Notes under the pieces: model-generated
The model's database searches: none
What the model was told of the DNA's origin: nothing
Seen by the model: only the letters and a program-made list of their open reading frames with translations
Part shown: positions 1-8,590 of the stretch, piece by piece
How positions within the stretch are numbered: the first letter of the stretch is position 1
How the letters are laid out: every line of letters starts with the position of its first letter
Made by a program: the position numbers and the translations under genes
Assembly: GCA_029559475.1 (NCBI GenBank)
Contig: JAKQBN010000078.1
Span: forward strand, 21,073 to 85,072
From: a bacterium
GTDB lineage: Bacteria; UBA4055
Direction: 5' to 3'
DNA: 64,000 nucleotides

Positions 1-569
1 GCGGGTTTTCCGTAGAGTTTTGCAAGATCCGCATTAACTTTATCATAAAGCTTAAAAACGCTTAACTTAGGATCATTCTTCAGAACTATCTGGCAGGCAT
101 ATAATTTTTTTTCAGCGAAACTGAATTGCCACCTTTCTGCATTGTATCCAAGATATGTACCGTTATGATATTCGAGTATTCCATCTTCAGTTTCAACATA
201 TTTAAGATCTTTTCTGTTTCTAAGAGCTTCCTTTACTTTGATTCTTGAAGATGACCATTTAACTTTCATCAACTCAGGAAGGGCGGAATTCACTCTGTTC
301 GGCTCAACTTTTACTTTGACTGTCTTTTTCTGGCTTTCCAGACACTTTTTCTGTATTCTCTGAACCTCCACTATTTCCTGCCACGTCTCTGTATATATCG
401 AATTAAGATCGTCGTATCTGTTTCTGTCTATTCCCGGATCACACATTTTGTTTTTAACACTATTAAATTCGACCATCATAGAATCAATCTGTTTTTTATA
501 TTTTGCGCAGTCTTCCGCAATAACGGCAGTCAAAATCGCAAGAACAAGAATTATTAACAGATTTTTCAT
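1..569 (-). CDS. Secreted protein of unknown function, cut by the window edge
   Basis: A minus-strand reading frame is open from an ATG at 569 down to base 1, so only the N-terminal 189 or so residues are visible. It opens with a clear signal peptide (MKNLLIILVLAILTAVIA, then EDCAKYKK) and has a GGAGTG ribosome-binding site 3 bases before the ATG. Three cysteines (in EDCAKY, KMCDPG and KKCLES) lie in the first 75 or so residues, and the middle is charged and probably helical. I recognise no domain. It is divergent from panB, with a 183-base spacer holding the panB promoter. The gene is real by signal peptide, Shine-Dalgarno site and uninterrupted frame. The function is unknown. Confidence 0.7.
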   Translation of the reverse strand, partial: MKNLLIILVLAILTAVIAEDCAKYKKQIDSMMVEFNSVKNKMCDPGIDRNRYDDLNSIYTETWQEIVEVQRIQKKCLESQKKTVKVKVEPNRVNSALPELMKVKWSSSRIKVKEALRNRKDLKYVETEDGILEYHNGTYLGYNAERWQFSFAEKKLYACQIVLKNDPKLSVFKLYDKVNADLAKLYGKP

Positions 570-676
570 TTCACTCCTTCATTATAAGTTAATCAGATTT
601 CAGTCGGCAAATTTAAATATTGATTTTCTTTTTGTCAATAATTTGTTTTTGAAATATTTATTTATAAATTCTTGCC

Positions 677-705
677 TTGCAATGATGAATATTTATCCTT
701 ATAAT
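677..705 (+). promoter_or_regulatory. Sigma-70-type promoter for the pan operon
   Basis: TTGCAA at 677-682 and a consensus TATAAT at 700-705 are separated by exactly 17 bases. They lie 48 bases before the panB start in the only sizeable non-coding gap of this region. The same TTGCAA-17-TATTAT layout occurs before the gene at 37102, which supports housekeeping-type promoters of this form. Transcription start not determined. Confidence 0.7.
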
Positions 706-752
706 TCAATTCTGTAGATATATGCCGTAAATCTAATTAAAAGAGGTGACGG

Positions 753-1553
753 ATGCGTAAAAGGATCAGCGTTTCTGACCTGATGAAATATAAATCACAG
801 GGTAAAAAAATTACCGCACTCACAGCCTACAGTTTTTATGATGCGAAGATAATTGATTCTACTCCGCTTGACATGATACTTGTAGGCGATTCCTTAGGAA
901 TGGTTTTTCAGGGCTGCAGCAGCACTATCCCTGTAACTGTAGATCATATCATCTATCATTCGAGGATCGTAGTTCAATCTACTTCCGGTCCCGTCATTGT
1001 GGCTGACATGCCTTTCGGCAGTTTCCAGATATCACCCGAGAAAGCTGTTGAGAATGCCTTAAGGATCGTAAAGGAATCCGGATGCAATGCTGTGAAACTC
1101 GAAGGCGGAAAGAATATAATTCCGGCTGTAGAACAAATTGTCGGATCAGGAGTACCTGTTTACGGGCATCTCGGATTAACGCCTCAGTCGATCAATCAGT
1201 TCGGAAGCTATGCCTTGAGAGCTAAACATAAAGAAGAAGCCGAAACCCTGAAAGAGGATGCTCTTCTTCTGGAAAAAGCTGGAGTTAGCGGCATATTTCT
1301 GGAAAAGATCCCTGCGGATCTGGCGGGAGAAGTGAGCAGATCTCTCTGTGTCCCGACGATAGGAATAGGCGCAGGAGCGAATTGCGACGGTCAGGTTCTT
1401 GTCATCACGGACATTCTGGGATTCGACCCGGAACTCAAATTCAGATTTGTAAGAAAATACGCAGATCTGCACAGCGTGATCAAAAATGCCGTCGAAAATT
1501 ACATAAAAGATGTTGTCAGCGGGACGTTCCCGAATGACAGCGAATCATATTAG
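753..1553 (+). CDS. panB: 3-methyl-2-oxobutanoate hydroxymethyltransferase
   Basis: PanB transfers a hydroxymethyl group from 5,10-methylene-tetrahydrofolate to alpha-ketoisovalerate, giving ketopantoate, the first committed step of pantothenate and CoA synthesis in the cytosol. The 266-residue protein has the family's usual length. It shows the metal/substrate motif VGDSLGMV near residue 45, the VKLEGG strand near residue 115, the catalytic FLEKIP segment, and the C-terminal IGIGAG..CDGQVLV signature. The ATG at 753 follows AAGAGGTGA, a strong ribosome-binding site. It is first in an operon with panC, whose start lies 9 bases after the panB stop. No aspartate decarboxylase (panD) is seen in the window. 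Confidence 0.97.
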   Translation: MRKRISVSDLMKYKSQGKKITALTAYSFYDAKIIDSTPLDMILVGDSLGMVFQGCSSTIPVTVDHIIYHSRIVVQSTSGPVIVADMPFGSFQISPEKAVENALRIVKESGCNAVKLEGGKNIIPAVEQIVGSGVPVYGHLGLTPQSINQFGSYALRAKHKEEAETLKEDALLLEKAGVSGIFLEKIPADLAGEVSRSLCVPTIGIGAGANCDGQVLVITDILGFDPELKFRFVRKYADLHSVIKNAVENYIKDVVSGTFPNDSESY

Positions 1554-1562
1554 AAGGTGATT

Positions 1563-2408
1563 ATGCCGAAAATTCTGAAAAATATTTCCGATGTGAGAGA
1601 TTTTACTAGCCTGTATAATCTTGTAAACCGCAGGATCGGGTTCGTACCGACAATGGGATCTTTGCACGACGGACATCTCGAACTCGGTAGAAGAGCGCGA
1701 AAAGAGTGCGACTGCGTAATATATTCGATATTTGTTAATCCCATCCAGTTCGGCCCGAAAGAGGATCTCGACAAATATCCCCGCGATCTTAAAGGCGATC
1801 TTGAAAAACTTGATTCAATAGGAACTGATGCCGTTTTCTTTCCAGATGAATCGATAATGTATCCTGAAGGGTTCAGCACCTATATTGATGCCGGGGAAAC
1901 AGCAAACATTCTGTGCGGCAGATCAAGACCGGGTCATTTTAGAGGGGTAACAACGGTCGTTTGCAAACTTTTTAATATCGTTGGCTGCGATCAGGCTTAC
2001 TTCGGAAAAAAAGATATGCAGCAGTTCATTATCCTTAACAAAATGGTAAGAGACCTGAATATTCCCGTAGAACTTATAGGAGTGGATACGGTAAGAGAAA
2101 AAGACGGTCTTGCCATGAGCAGCAGGAATTCGTATCTGAATAAAAAAGAGAGGGCTTCGGCTCCAGTTCTTTATAAAACATTAGGCTATATCAAAAAACA
2201 TCTTTCCGAATTCGCGGGACAGGAAGAGGCGGTTCAAAAAGCAAAAGAGATGATATCCGAAGTAAAAGAGGCTGAAATAGACTATATAGAGATCCGGAAT
2301 TTAAAAGATCTTTCAGAAGTGAAAAACTTCAGAAAGGAAAAACACGTTATGTTTCTGGCTGTAAAATTCGGCAAAACAAGACTCATAGACAATATTATAC
2401 TCAATTAG
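1563..2408 (+). CDS. panC: Pantothenate synthetase (pantoate--beta-alanine ligase)
   Basis: PanC joins pantoate and beta-alanine using ATP through a pantoyl-adenylate. The sequence carries the nucleotidyl-transferase hallmarks: VPTMGSLHDGHLEL (HIGH-like) near residue 27, FVNPIQFGPKEDLDKYPR, RPGHFRGVTTVV, FGKKDMQQ, and the KMSKS-like MSSRNSYL. An in-frame GTG at 1557 could add two residues. I prefer the ATG at 1563 because the AGAAGGTGA ribosome-binding site overlaps the GTG. The result is 281 residues, normal for the family. It completes the last step of pantothenate synthesis together with the preceding panB. Confidence 0.96.
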   Translation: MPKILKNISDVRDFTSLYNLVNRRIGFVPTMGSLHDGHLELGRRARKECDCVIYSIFVNPIQFGPKEDLDKYPRDLKGDLEKLDSIGTDAVFFPDESIMYPEGFSTYIDAGETANILCGRSRPGHFRGVTTVVCKLFNIVGCDQAYFGKKDMQQFIILNKMVRDLNIPVELIGVDTVREKDGLAMSSRNSYLNKKERASAPVLYKTLGYIKKHLSEFAGQEEAVQKAKEMISEVKEAEIDYIEIRNLKDLSEVKNFRKEKHVMFLAVKFGKTRLIDNIILN

Positions 2409-2419
2409 GGAGAATTTTA

Positions 2420-3157
2420 GTGAAAAAACTGTATACGCTCATTCTGGCGGCGGGACTGGGAAAAAGAATGAAGTCCGATCTTCCCAAAGTAATACATAAA
2501 ATAGACGATAAAGAACTTGTAAAATATGTGATAGATCAGGCAAAAAAGACAGGCTCGGACGAGATCTGGCTTGTAACCGGACACAAGGGCGAAATGGTAA
2601 GGGAAGCTACAAAAGATCTTAATGTGAATTATGTTGAACAGAAAGAACAGCTTGGGACAGGACACGCCGTTATGCAGGCTGAGAAAGCTCTGGAAGGTAA
2701 AAAAGGCAATGTTCTTATTCTGTGCGGGGATGTTCCTCTCTTAAGACCCGAAACCCTTATATCGCTTCGAGATTATCATACTGCATCACAGTGTGTGGCT
2801 ACAGTGCTCACGACCGAATTCGAAGATCCTTTCGGGTACGGAAGAATCATTAAGAACGCATCAGGCAATATTTTAAAGATCGTTGAAGAAAAAGATGCCT
2901 CTGACAATGAGAAAAAGATCAAAGAGATAAATTCCGGTGTTTATGTAATTGATAAAGAAGAGCTGTTCGAGTCCTTAAAACACATTTCATCCGACAACGC
3001 CAGCAGAGAATATTATCTTACCGACGTGATCGGAATTCTTACTTCGCAGAATAAAAAAGTAGGCACATATCTTGTTAAGGACAATACTGAAATTCAGGGG
3101 ATCAACACTTTAGAACAACTTCAGCAGGCGGAAAGTATAATCAGATCAAGAAGATAA
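2420..3157 (+). CDS. Stand-alone GlmU-type nucleotidyltransferase (UDP-GlcNAc pyrophosphorylase domain)
   Basis: The 245-residue protein matches only the N-terminal uridylyltransferase half of GlmU: the LILAAGLGKRMKSDLPKV nucleotide-binding loop with signature lysines, QLGTGHAV, LCGDVPLL (metal-binding Asp), FGYGRII, IVEEKDA, EINSGVY and the YYLTDVI segment. It should use UTP and a sugar-1-phosphate, probably GlcNAc-1-P, to make a UDP-sugar. The left-handed beta-helix acetyltransferase half of bifunctional GlmU (about 200 residues) is absent, and the gene stops cleanly at TAA. It starts with GTG after AGGGAGA and sits 11 bases after panC. It could instead be a related sugar nucleotidyltransferase. 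The precursor is presumably acetylated by a separate enzyme. Confidence 0.85.
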   Translation: MKKLYTLILAAGLGKRMKSDLPKVIHKIDDKELVKYVIDQAKKTGSDEIWLVTGHKGEMVREATKDLNVNYVEQKEQLGTGHAVMQAEKALEGKKGNVLILCGDVPLLRPETLISLRDYHTASQCVATVLTTEFEDPFGYGRIIKNASGNILKIVEEKDASDNEKKIKEINSGVYVIDKEELFESLKHISSDNASREYYLTDVIGILTSQNKKVGTYLVKDNTEIQGINTLEQLQQAESIIRSRR

Positions 3158-3168
3158 AGAGGTGATCT

Positions 3169-3627
3169 ATGAAGAAACTGATAATTCTAATAATAGCTGC
3201 GGTTTCACTAGTTTCCGCGCAGTACAGAGACGCTGAGTCCCGGCCTGACCCGAGACTTAAATTCTTATCCTCATCAGGAGGAGCCTTATTCGACATGTCG
3301 AAACTGTCTGTATCGCACAGTCTTTCCATGAGCTATTTTAATACAGGATCCGGCTCGGTAATGCTGAATGAATATATCGCCGGGATCAATTATCAGATCT
3401 CCGATCCGCTTACGCTTAAACTCAACCTCGGTATGTCATATACCCCCTATTCATCCTTTTTACCCGCCGAAGAAAACAGTACGGATATTTATCTGAAGTC
3501 AGCTACACTGGATTACAGACCTAATGATACTTTCAGAATGAGAGTGGATTTCAGAACCGTAAGGCCTTCAGATTATATAAACGCTGATCCGTTCAGGCAG
3601 AATGATTATTTTAATGACAGCGAGTGA
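3169..3627 (+). CDS. Small secreted, probably outer-membrane beta protein
   Basis: The 152-residue protein has a signal peptide (MKKLIILIIAAVSLVSA, cleavage before QYRD) and then alternating hydrophobic/polar strands rich in Ser, Tyr and Asn, for example SLSMSYFNTGSGSV and LTLKLNLGMSYTPY, as in a small beta-barrel or periplasmic beta-sheet protein. I recognise no named family. AAGAGGTGA precedes the ATG. It lies 11 bases after the nucleotidyltransferase and just before the LytR_C protein, so it is probably cotranscribed with envelope genes. Its function cannot be assigned from sequence. Confidence 0.7.
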   Translation: MKKLIILIIAAVSLVSAQYRDAESRPDPRLKFLSSSGGALFDMSKLSVSHSLSMSYFNTGSGSVMLNEYIAGINYQISDPLTLKLNLGMSYTPYSSFLPAEENSTDIYLKSATLDYRPNDTFRMRVDFRTVRPSDYINADPFRQNDYFNDSE

Positions 3628-3629
3628 CA

Positions 3630-4157
3630 ATGCCGAGATTCAAGTTGAAAAAAGAAAGAAAAGAATCAGTTAAAGAAAACAACATACATTTGTGGATAAT
3701 AATCAGTCTTCTTTTTTTTCAGACAATTTTTCTGCTCTATAAAAATATTGATTTCTTCAAAGATAAATTTGCCGTTGATCCTAACGCTTTGTATGAAGAT
3801 GAAATCGTGAAAAAACAAACCGGATCAACAGTCTCAGAGGCTGACTATCCAAAAGTCAGCCTGAAAGATGTAAGAATAAGCATTCTTAACGGCTGCGGCG
3901 CATCGGGAATAGCTTCATTATGGAAAGAAAAATTAAGAGGAATAGGCCTTGATGTGAGAGAGACGGGAAATACTGATAAAAGATACGCAAAAAGCGTCAT
4001 TCTGAGCAGAACAGAAGACATGAAATACGCAAAACAGCTTGCTAAAAGACTAGGCGTGGGAAGTGAAAATGTCGTTATGCAGCTCAACAAAGACCTCGTC
4101 GATATAGATCTTACTCTTATTGTCGGATCCGATCATAAAGAACTCGAAAAGCGGTAA
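3630..4157 (+). CDS. Membrane-anchored LytR_C domain protein
   Basis: About 175 residues: a basic N-terminus (MPRFKLKKERKESVKE), a single membrane helix near residues 19-36 (LWIIISLLFFQTIFLLY), a linker, and a C-terminal domain from about residue 75 (VRISILNGCGASGIASLW ... IDLTLIVGSD). That domain matches the LytR_C fold found at the C-terminus of LytR/CpsA/Psr proteins and alone in envelope proteins. The catalytic LCP domain is absent, so it is not a cell-wall ligase. The ATG at 3630 follows GAGTGA, which overlaps the previous stop. A GTG at 3624 is the alternative. A topology with the domain in the periplasm is inferred. Its place next to murL/murD fits a cell-wall role. Confidence 0.75.
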   Translation: MPRFKLKKERKESVKENNIHLWIIISLLFFQTIFLLYKNIDFFKDKFAVDPNALYEDEIVKKQTGSTVSEADYPKVSLKDVRISILNGCGASGIASLWKEKLRGIGLDVRETGNTDKRYAKSVILSRTEDMKYAKQLAKRLGVGSENVVMQLNKDLVDIDLTLIVGSDHKELEKR

Positions 4158-4161
4158 AAGG

Positions 4162-5508
4162 ATGAATGAAAGATTTTCTGAACTTAGGACTAAATATCCT
4201 GAATTTATCTACGACAGCTTCTCGAAGGAATTTTCTGCTGACATCATCAAAGTAAAATACCGCTTTATCCAGTCTGAAAAAATAATTTTTGAACCTGAGC
4301 TTAGTTTCTTTTTGCCCCGCAAAAAGCTTTCAGATAAGAACCTTGATACCGTATTTTTCAATATCGGGATGATAGAACTTATCAGCTACTATAAAGCCTG
4401 CTGTTCGCCACTGATGACTGTCAAAGCCGGATACCTGAACCGTGAACAAAAGGAATTCTGGAAAAAGTTGTATTTTAACGGTCTCGGAGAATTTTTGTAT
4501 ATGAACCGTATAGAGACTTCTTCTGATGAGCTTTGTAGAATTGTTTGCGATTCAGGAAAAGTTCATGCCAAATCAGACGCAAATCTGACAGACGGCTGTT
4601 TAATACCTGTCGGCGGCGGTAAAGATTCGGTTGTCACGCTCGAAATTTTGAAAGAACTGGACTGTCTGCCTCTGATCTTGAATCCCAGAGAAGCATCCGT
4701 ACAAACCGTTCAAAATTCAGGTTACAGAAACTTCTTTAAGATCGAAAGAAAGATAGATCCTAAGTTGCTTGAACTTAATAAAGCCGGCTATCTTAACGGA
4801 CATACCCCGTTCTCTGCTCTTCTTGCCTTCGTATCTGCGACTGCAGGACTGATGACCGGAAGAAAGAACATCGTTCTCTCGAACGAGAACAGCGCCAGTA
4901 TCGGCAATGTTATGTTTTCGGGTATCGAGATAAATCATCAATATTCGAAGTCGTTTGAAGCGGAAAAAGATCTGAACGATTATATCGCTGAGTACATTCA
5001 CAGTGAAATAAACTATTTCAGCTTCTTAAGACCTCTGAACGAGCTGAAGATCGCGGAACTTTTTTCAAGATATGACAGGCACAGATCTACATTCAGAAGC
5101 TGCAATGCAGGAAGCAAGAACAACATATGGTGCGGAAAATGCCCGAAATGTCTTTTTACTTATATAATTCTTTCGCCGTTTATTGACAGAATAGACCTAG
5201 TTTCAATTTTCGGTTCTGATCTTTTAACAGACACAGCCCTTGAAAAAACGTTTGATGAACTTACCGGAGAAGCAGGGATCAAGCCCTTCGAATGCGTGGG
5301 AACAAAAGAGGAGGTTAATGCAGCCCTGGCTTTTACCCTTAAGAAATACGGCAATGAAAAACTGCCTTATCTTCTTGATATCTTTTATAATAGGAATTCG
5401 TTGAATATAAATAAATTTCTTAAGGAATTTAATGCTATACTTAACGAATTTAATAACATGAACCTTCTCGACGATCACTTCAAAAAAATTCTGACGGATA
5501 ATTTATGA
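4162..5508 (+). CDS. MurL-like UDP-MurNAc-L-Ala-L-Glu epimerase (PP-loop type)
   Basis: The 448-residue protein has an ATP-pyrophosphatase-like loop PVGGGKDSVVTLEIL around residue 149, a central ENSASIGN segment, and a C-terminal cysteine cluster CGKCPKC around residue 324. This combination, with a MurD-type ligase directly downstream (4-base ATGA overlap), matches the MurL family. MurL epimerises the terminal L-Glu of UDP-MurNAc-L-Ala-L-Glu to D-Glu with ATP, in partnership with MurD2, replacing the MurI/MurD route (described in Xanthomonas). The ATG at 4162 sits directly after AAAAGG. An in-frame TTG at 4120 would overlap the previous gene by 38 bases and is less likely. The assignment rests on motif and context. 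An unrelated PP-loop enzyme is the alternative. Confidence 0.75.
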   Translation: MNERFSELRTKYPEFIYDSFSKEFSADIIKVKYRFIQSEKIIFEPELSFFLPRKKLSDKNLDTVFFNIGMIELISYYKACCSPLMTVKAGYLNREQKEFWKKLYFNGLGEFLYMNRIETSSDELCRIVCDSGKVHAKSDANLTDGCLIPVGGGKDSVVTLEILKELDCLPLILNPREASVQTVQNSGYRNFFKIERKIDPKLLELNKAGYLNGHTPFSALLAFVSATAGLMTGRKNIVLSNENSASIGNVMFSGIEINHQYSKSFEAEKDLNDYIAEYIHSEINYFSFLRPLNELKIAELFSRYDRHRSTFRSCNAGSKNNIWCGKCPKCLFTYIILSPFIDRIDLVSIFGSDLLTDTALEKTFDELTGEAGIKPFECVGTKEEVNAALAFTLKKYGNEKLPYLLDIFYNRNSLNINKFLKEFNAILNEFNNMNLLDDHFKKILTDNL

Positions 5509-6896
5509 AACCGGCGAAAAGATTTGAAAAATATTTCAAAGATAAAAGCGTTCTCATTATGGGATTCGGTACGGAAGGACGCTCAACTCTAGATTTCCTC
5601 ATAAAGTATTTCTCTGACTGCAGGATCAGCATCTATGATAAAAACATTCTGAGACTCGGTAAGGACATCCGCTTCATAACGGGCGACATTGATCACATTC
5701 ATGATAAATTCGATGTGATAATAAAAAGTCCGGGAATTCCGCTTACAGACGAATTTGTTCTTAGATACAAACAGATTATTTCATCGCAGACCGATATTTT
5801 TTTAAGAGAATTCCATGATCAGGCTATAGGCATCACCGGAACCAAAGGTAAAAGTACAACTGTAACGCTTCTTAATACAATTCTTACCGACTGCGGTAAG
5901 AATTCAATTCTTGCCGGAAATATAGGCGTTCCTGTTTTTGACATTATACCTGAAATCGACGACAGTGTGATAATAGTGCTTGAGCTTTCATCCCATCAGC
6001 TGCAGTTTATCCAGAAGGCACCGCATATATCGGCCATTTTGAACGTTTATCCTGAGCATTTGGATTTTTACAAGAATTTTATCGAATACCGCGCAGCGAA
6101 AATGAATATCGTCAGAATGCAGAATGAAAACGACAGGATAATATTCCCTATAAAGGAATTTGCCGGACTTGAAAGAAAATCTGTCAGCCTGCCTTTTGAG
6201 ATCATCATCGACGGAGATCAGGCTATAGTTTATTATAGCGGTAGCAGCACCGTGCTTTCGCTTAAATGCATTGAACTGAGAGGCAGCCATAACCTTTATA
6301 ACATAGGAACAGCTCTTATAGCTTCTCAGCTTGCCGGCTGTGATATAAAAGACGCCGTTCAGTCGGTTTACGGTTTTAAAGGTCTCGAACACAGGCTCGA
6401 GTTTTTCGGAAACTATAACGGAGTAGATTTTTACAACGATTCAATATCCACCATACCTCAGGCTTCAGTTGCCGCGATAAAAGCTTTTGACAACAATATC
6501 GGTTCTCTAATACTCGGCGGTCATTTCAGGGGGGAAGAGATCGTCTGGACGGTTCTTACAGAAGAATTGAAAAAATCAAAAATAGACAGCCTGTTCTTTT
6601 TGCCTGATACGGGAAGAATGATGTATGATGATCTTGTCAGGTCAGGTTTCAAAGAGATCCACGGCGGCCAGAGTTCTATTCTGGAGTGGGAAGACAGACA
6701 GATCAGATGTTTTTTCTGTTCGAATTTTGACGAAATGATCCCGCTTCTTTTTAAATACACCCCTGCAGGCACTACCTGTCTCCTATCTCCCGCCTCTTCA
6801 AGCTATAACATGTTCAAAAATTTCGAGGAAAGAGGCAAATTGTTCAAAGAAAAGGTAATAAATTACGCAAAGGAAATTAAGAATGATAAAATATGA
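5505..6896 (+). CDS. MurD-type ligase, probably MurD2 (adds L-Glu)
   Basis: Mur ligases add amino acids to the UDP-MurNAc stem with ATP. The 463-residue protein has the N-terminal Rossmann-like UDP-binding part, the P-loop GITGTKGKSTT at about residues 109-119, LELSSHQLQ, the HLDFYKNFIEYRAAKMNI segment, ELRGSHNLYNIG, and a C-terminal domain with GLEHRLEFFG and YNDSISTIP. Classical MurD has an NDSKATN-type sequence at the last position, so the loop differs from E. coli MurD. Given the 4-base overlap with the MurL-like gene, L-Glu addition to UDP-MurNAc-L-Ala (MurD2 activity) is the preferred call. D-Glu-adding MurD is the alternative. Confidence 0.85.
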   Translation: MKPAKRFEKYFKDKSVLIMGFGTEGRSTLDFLIKYFSDCRISIYDKNILRLGKDIRFITGDIDHIHDKFDVIIKSPGIPLTDEFVLRYKQIISSQTDIFLREFHDQAIGITGTKGKSTTVTLLNTILTDCGKNSILAGNIGVPVFDIIPEIDDSVIIVLELSSHQLQFIQKAPHISAILNVYPEHLDFYKNFIEYRAAKMNIVRMQNENDRIIFPIKEFAGLERKSVSLPFEIIIDGDQAIVYYSGSSTVLSLKCIELRGSHNLYNIGTALIASQLAGCDIKDAVQSVYGFKGLEHRLEFFGNYNGVDFYNDSISTIPQASVAAIKAFDNNIGSLILGGHFRGEEIVWTVLTEELKKSKIDSLFFLPDTGRMMYDDLVRSGFKEIHGGQSSILEWEDRQIRCFFCSNFDEMIPLLFKYTPAGTTCLLSPASSSYNMFKNFEERGKLFKEKVINYAKEIKNDKI

Positions 6897-8139
6897 TCAT
6901 ATCCGGCTCGATCTGGAAAAAAAATTCAGCGGCGAGATAAACAGGCTCATTCACGGGAACATTATTCTGAAACTTCTGATAGATGCGAGAGTAATTAATG
7001 CTGACGACAGCTATTCAAAGATACTCGACAGCTATAATTTCAGCATTACGAAAGAAATGACCCCCCGGCTTTACGATCTCTGCCGCGAGGTTAAGGATAC
7101 GCTCCAGTTTTCTGACGATATCGACTTTTTCATCGTGAATTCGCCTGAAATGAACGCTTTCGCAATTCCGAGCAATTATAAGGAGTATCCTCACAGAATA
7201 GCTCTGAATTCCACCATTATTGATAAAATGGATGACGACGAGCTGCGGTTCGTGATCGGGCATGAGATCGGGCATCTGGTTACAAAAACGTACAAAATAA
7301 GCCAGATGATGCATTTTCTGTTTCAGAATAAGCAGCCCAGCCTGCTTTTAAGGCAGAAATATATGTTCTGGGAAAAACTGTGCGAGCTGTCCTCCGACCG
7401 TTTCGGGCTTATAGCGAACAAAAATATCGAAAAAGCGATATCAAGCTTTTTCAAGCTGATATCCGGACTTCCAAAAAACATTATCGAGTTCAACCTTGAT
7501 GAATTTATAAAACAGAACAGGATAACTCTTGAAAACCATATTAATGAAATATCAGCACAGAGCATATCTCATCCCATACCTTCTCTCAGAGTGATCTCAT
7601 TAGACATCTTCAGCAGATCGGATATTTATAAAAAAGCTGTGAACGATAAAAAGACAACACCTGACAAAAAGCTTTCCGAGGAAATGTCGGCTATCTTAAA
7701 AAAATTCTTTTTCATGGGAAACGCGACTGACGTGGAAAGGATGAAGTTCATAGCGTCATCAGGCCTTATTATGTCTCAGATCGACAAGGATATTACGCAG
7801 GATGAAATAGAAGCTATACTTGATACTCTCGCGAATTACCTTCTATTTCCGAAAGAGTTTCTTGACAGTATGATAAAAGATCAGAAAATAAACGAGGTCT
7901 TTAATGAATCTATCGGCAATCTTCTTGATCCGAAAAAGAACAGGGGTTCTATTGAGCAGGAAGCAGATGTTATGTTCAACTACCTTATTAATATAGCGCT
8001 TTCCGATAACGATATTACTCAGGCAGAAATAGATTTTCTTAACAATATAGGTTCGAATCTTTTCGGGTTCACGAAGGAAAAAATATCCTATATGACCGCG
8101 GAATCTATCGCCAATAATTTCGATCCGTCAGGGATATAG
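6883..8139 (+). CDS. M48-type metalloprotease with duplicated TerB-like region
   Basis: The 418-residue protein has the zinc-protease motif VIGHEIGHLV near residue 125 and a downstream ELSSDRFG segment giving the third ligand (M48 pattern ExxSD). There is no obvious membrane helix or signal peptide, unlike HtpX, so a cytoplasmic location is inferred. The C-terminal 140 residues contain two similar acidic motifs, DKDITQDEIEAIL and DNDITQAEIDFLN, resembling TerB-like helical domains. The start overlaps the end of the murD-type gene by 14 bases, behind AAGGAAATTAAGA. Substrate unknown. The fusion of an M48 core to a TerB-like sensor region suggests regulated proteolysis, but this is inference. 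Confidence 0.8.
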   Translation: MIKYDHIRLDLEKKFSGEINRLIHGNIILKLLIDARVINADDSYSKILDSYNFSITKEMTPRLYDLCREVKDTLQFSDDIDFFIVNSPEMNAFAIPSNYKEYPHRIALNSTIIDKMDDDELRFVIGHEIGHLVTKTYKISQMMHFLFQNKQPSLLLRQKYMFWEKLCELSSDRFGLIANKNIEKAISSFFKLISGLPKNIIEFNLDEFIKQNRITLENHINEISAQSISHPIPSLRVISLDIFSRSDIYKKAVNDKKTTPDKKLSEEMSAILKKFFFMGNATDVERMKFIASSGLIMSQIDKDITQDEIEAILDTLANYLLFPKEFLDSMIKDQKINEVFNESIGNLLDPKKNRGSIEQEADVMFNYLINIALSDNDITQAEIDFLNNIGSNLFGFTKEKISYMTAESIANNFDPSGI

Positions 8140-8140
8140 A

Positions 8141-8587
8141 TCATTTGTGTATGTAAACTTTACAGCCTGTTCTTACGTGGCTGAAAAGCTCGATTATGTC
8201 TTTGTTTTTCATTCTGATACAGCCTATTGACGCTTTTGTGCCTATGGATGATTCATCATTTGTTCCGTGAATGTAAATATATCTGTCAAAAGTAGTTGAG
8301 TTTCTCTTCTGAAGACCTTTCAGTCTTATAATTCTTGTAGTAATAATATCCTTTTTCCCGTCCCCGATATCGGCTACGATCCCTGTAGGATCTCTATCTT
8401 TAAATATCATTCCGTAAGGCTGACCATCTCCTATCATTTCGCATATCTCGTGCATTCCGAGAGGCGTCTTCATGCTTCCTTCTGTATATCCCTCGCCGTA
8501 TTTTGAGGTAGAGACAGGATATTCCAGGCTGGTCTTTCTGTTAGTGAAAACAAGTTTCTGTTCTCCGACAGATATTTCGATCCTCAT
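8141..8587 (-). CDS. L,D-transpeptidase (YkuD family) without a visible signal peptide
   Basis: YkuD-domain enzymes make 3-3 cross-links in peptidoglycan or attach proteins to it. The 148-residue protein is a bare catalytic domain: [10 protein letters not shown] near residue 39, the conserved YIYIHGTN with His107, and the catalytic SIGCIRM with Cys123. It begins [14 protein letters not shown], so no signal peptide or membrane helix is visible. Either it is exported by another route, acts on cytoplasmic precursors, or a different start was missed, although the upstream gene's stop lies only 3 bases away. The AGGATAG ribosome-binding site overlaps that stop. It is probably cotranscribed with the acidic coiled-coil protein upstream. 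Confidence 0.9.
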   Translation of the reverse strand: MRIEISVGEQKLVFTNRKTSLEYPVSTSKYGEGYTEGSMKTPLGMHEICEMIGDGQPYGMIFKDRDPTGIVADIGDGKKDIITTRIIRLKGLQKRNSTTFDRYIYIHGTNDESSIGTKASIGCIRMKNKDIIELFSHVRTGCKVYIHK

Positions 8588-8590
8588 ATT

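Noticed and set aside
448-717. An 89-residue frame on the + strand
   Set aside because: It lies over the minus-strand secreted protein and the pan promoter. No ribosome-binding site and no family; the minus-strand gene explains the region.
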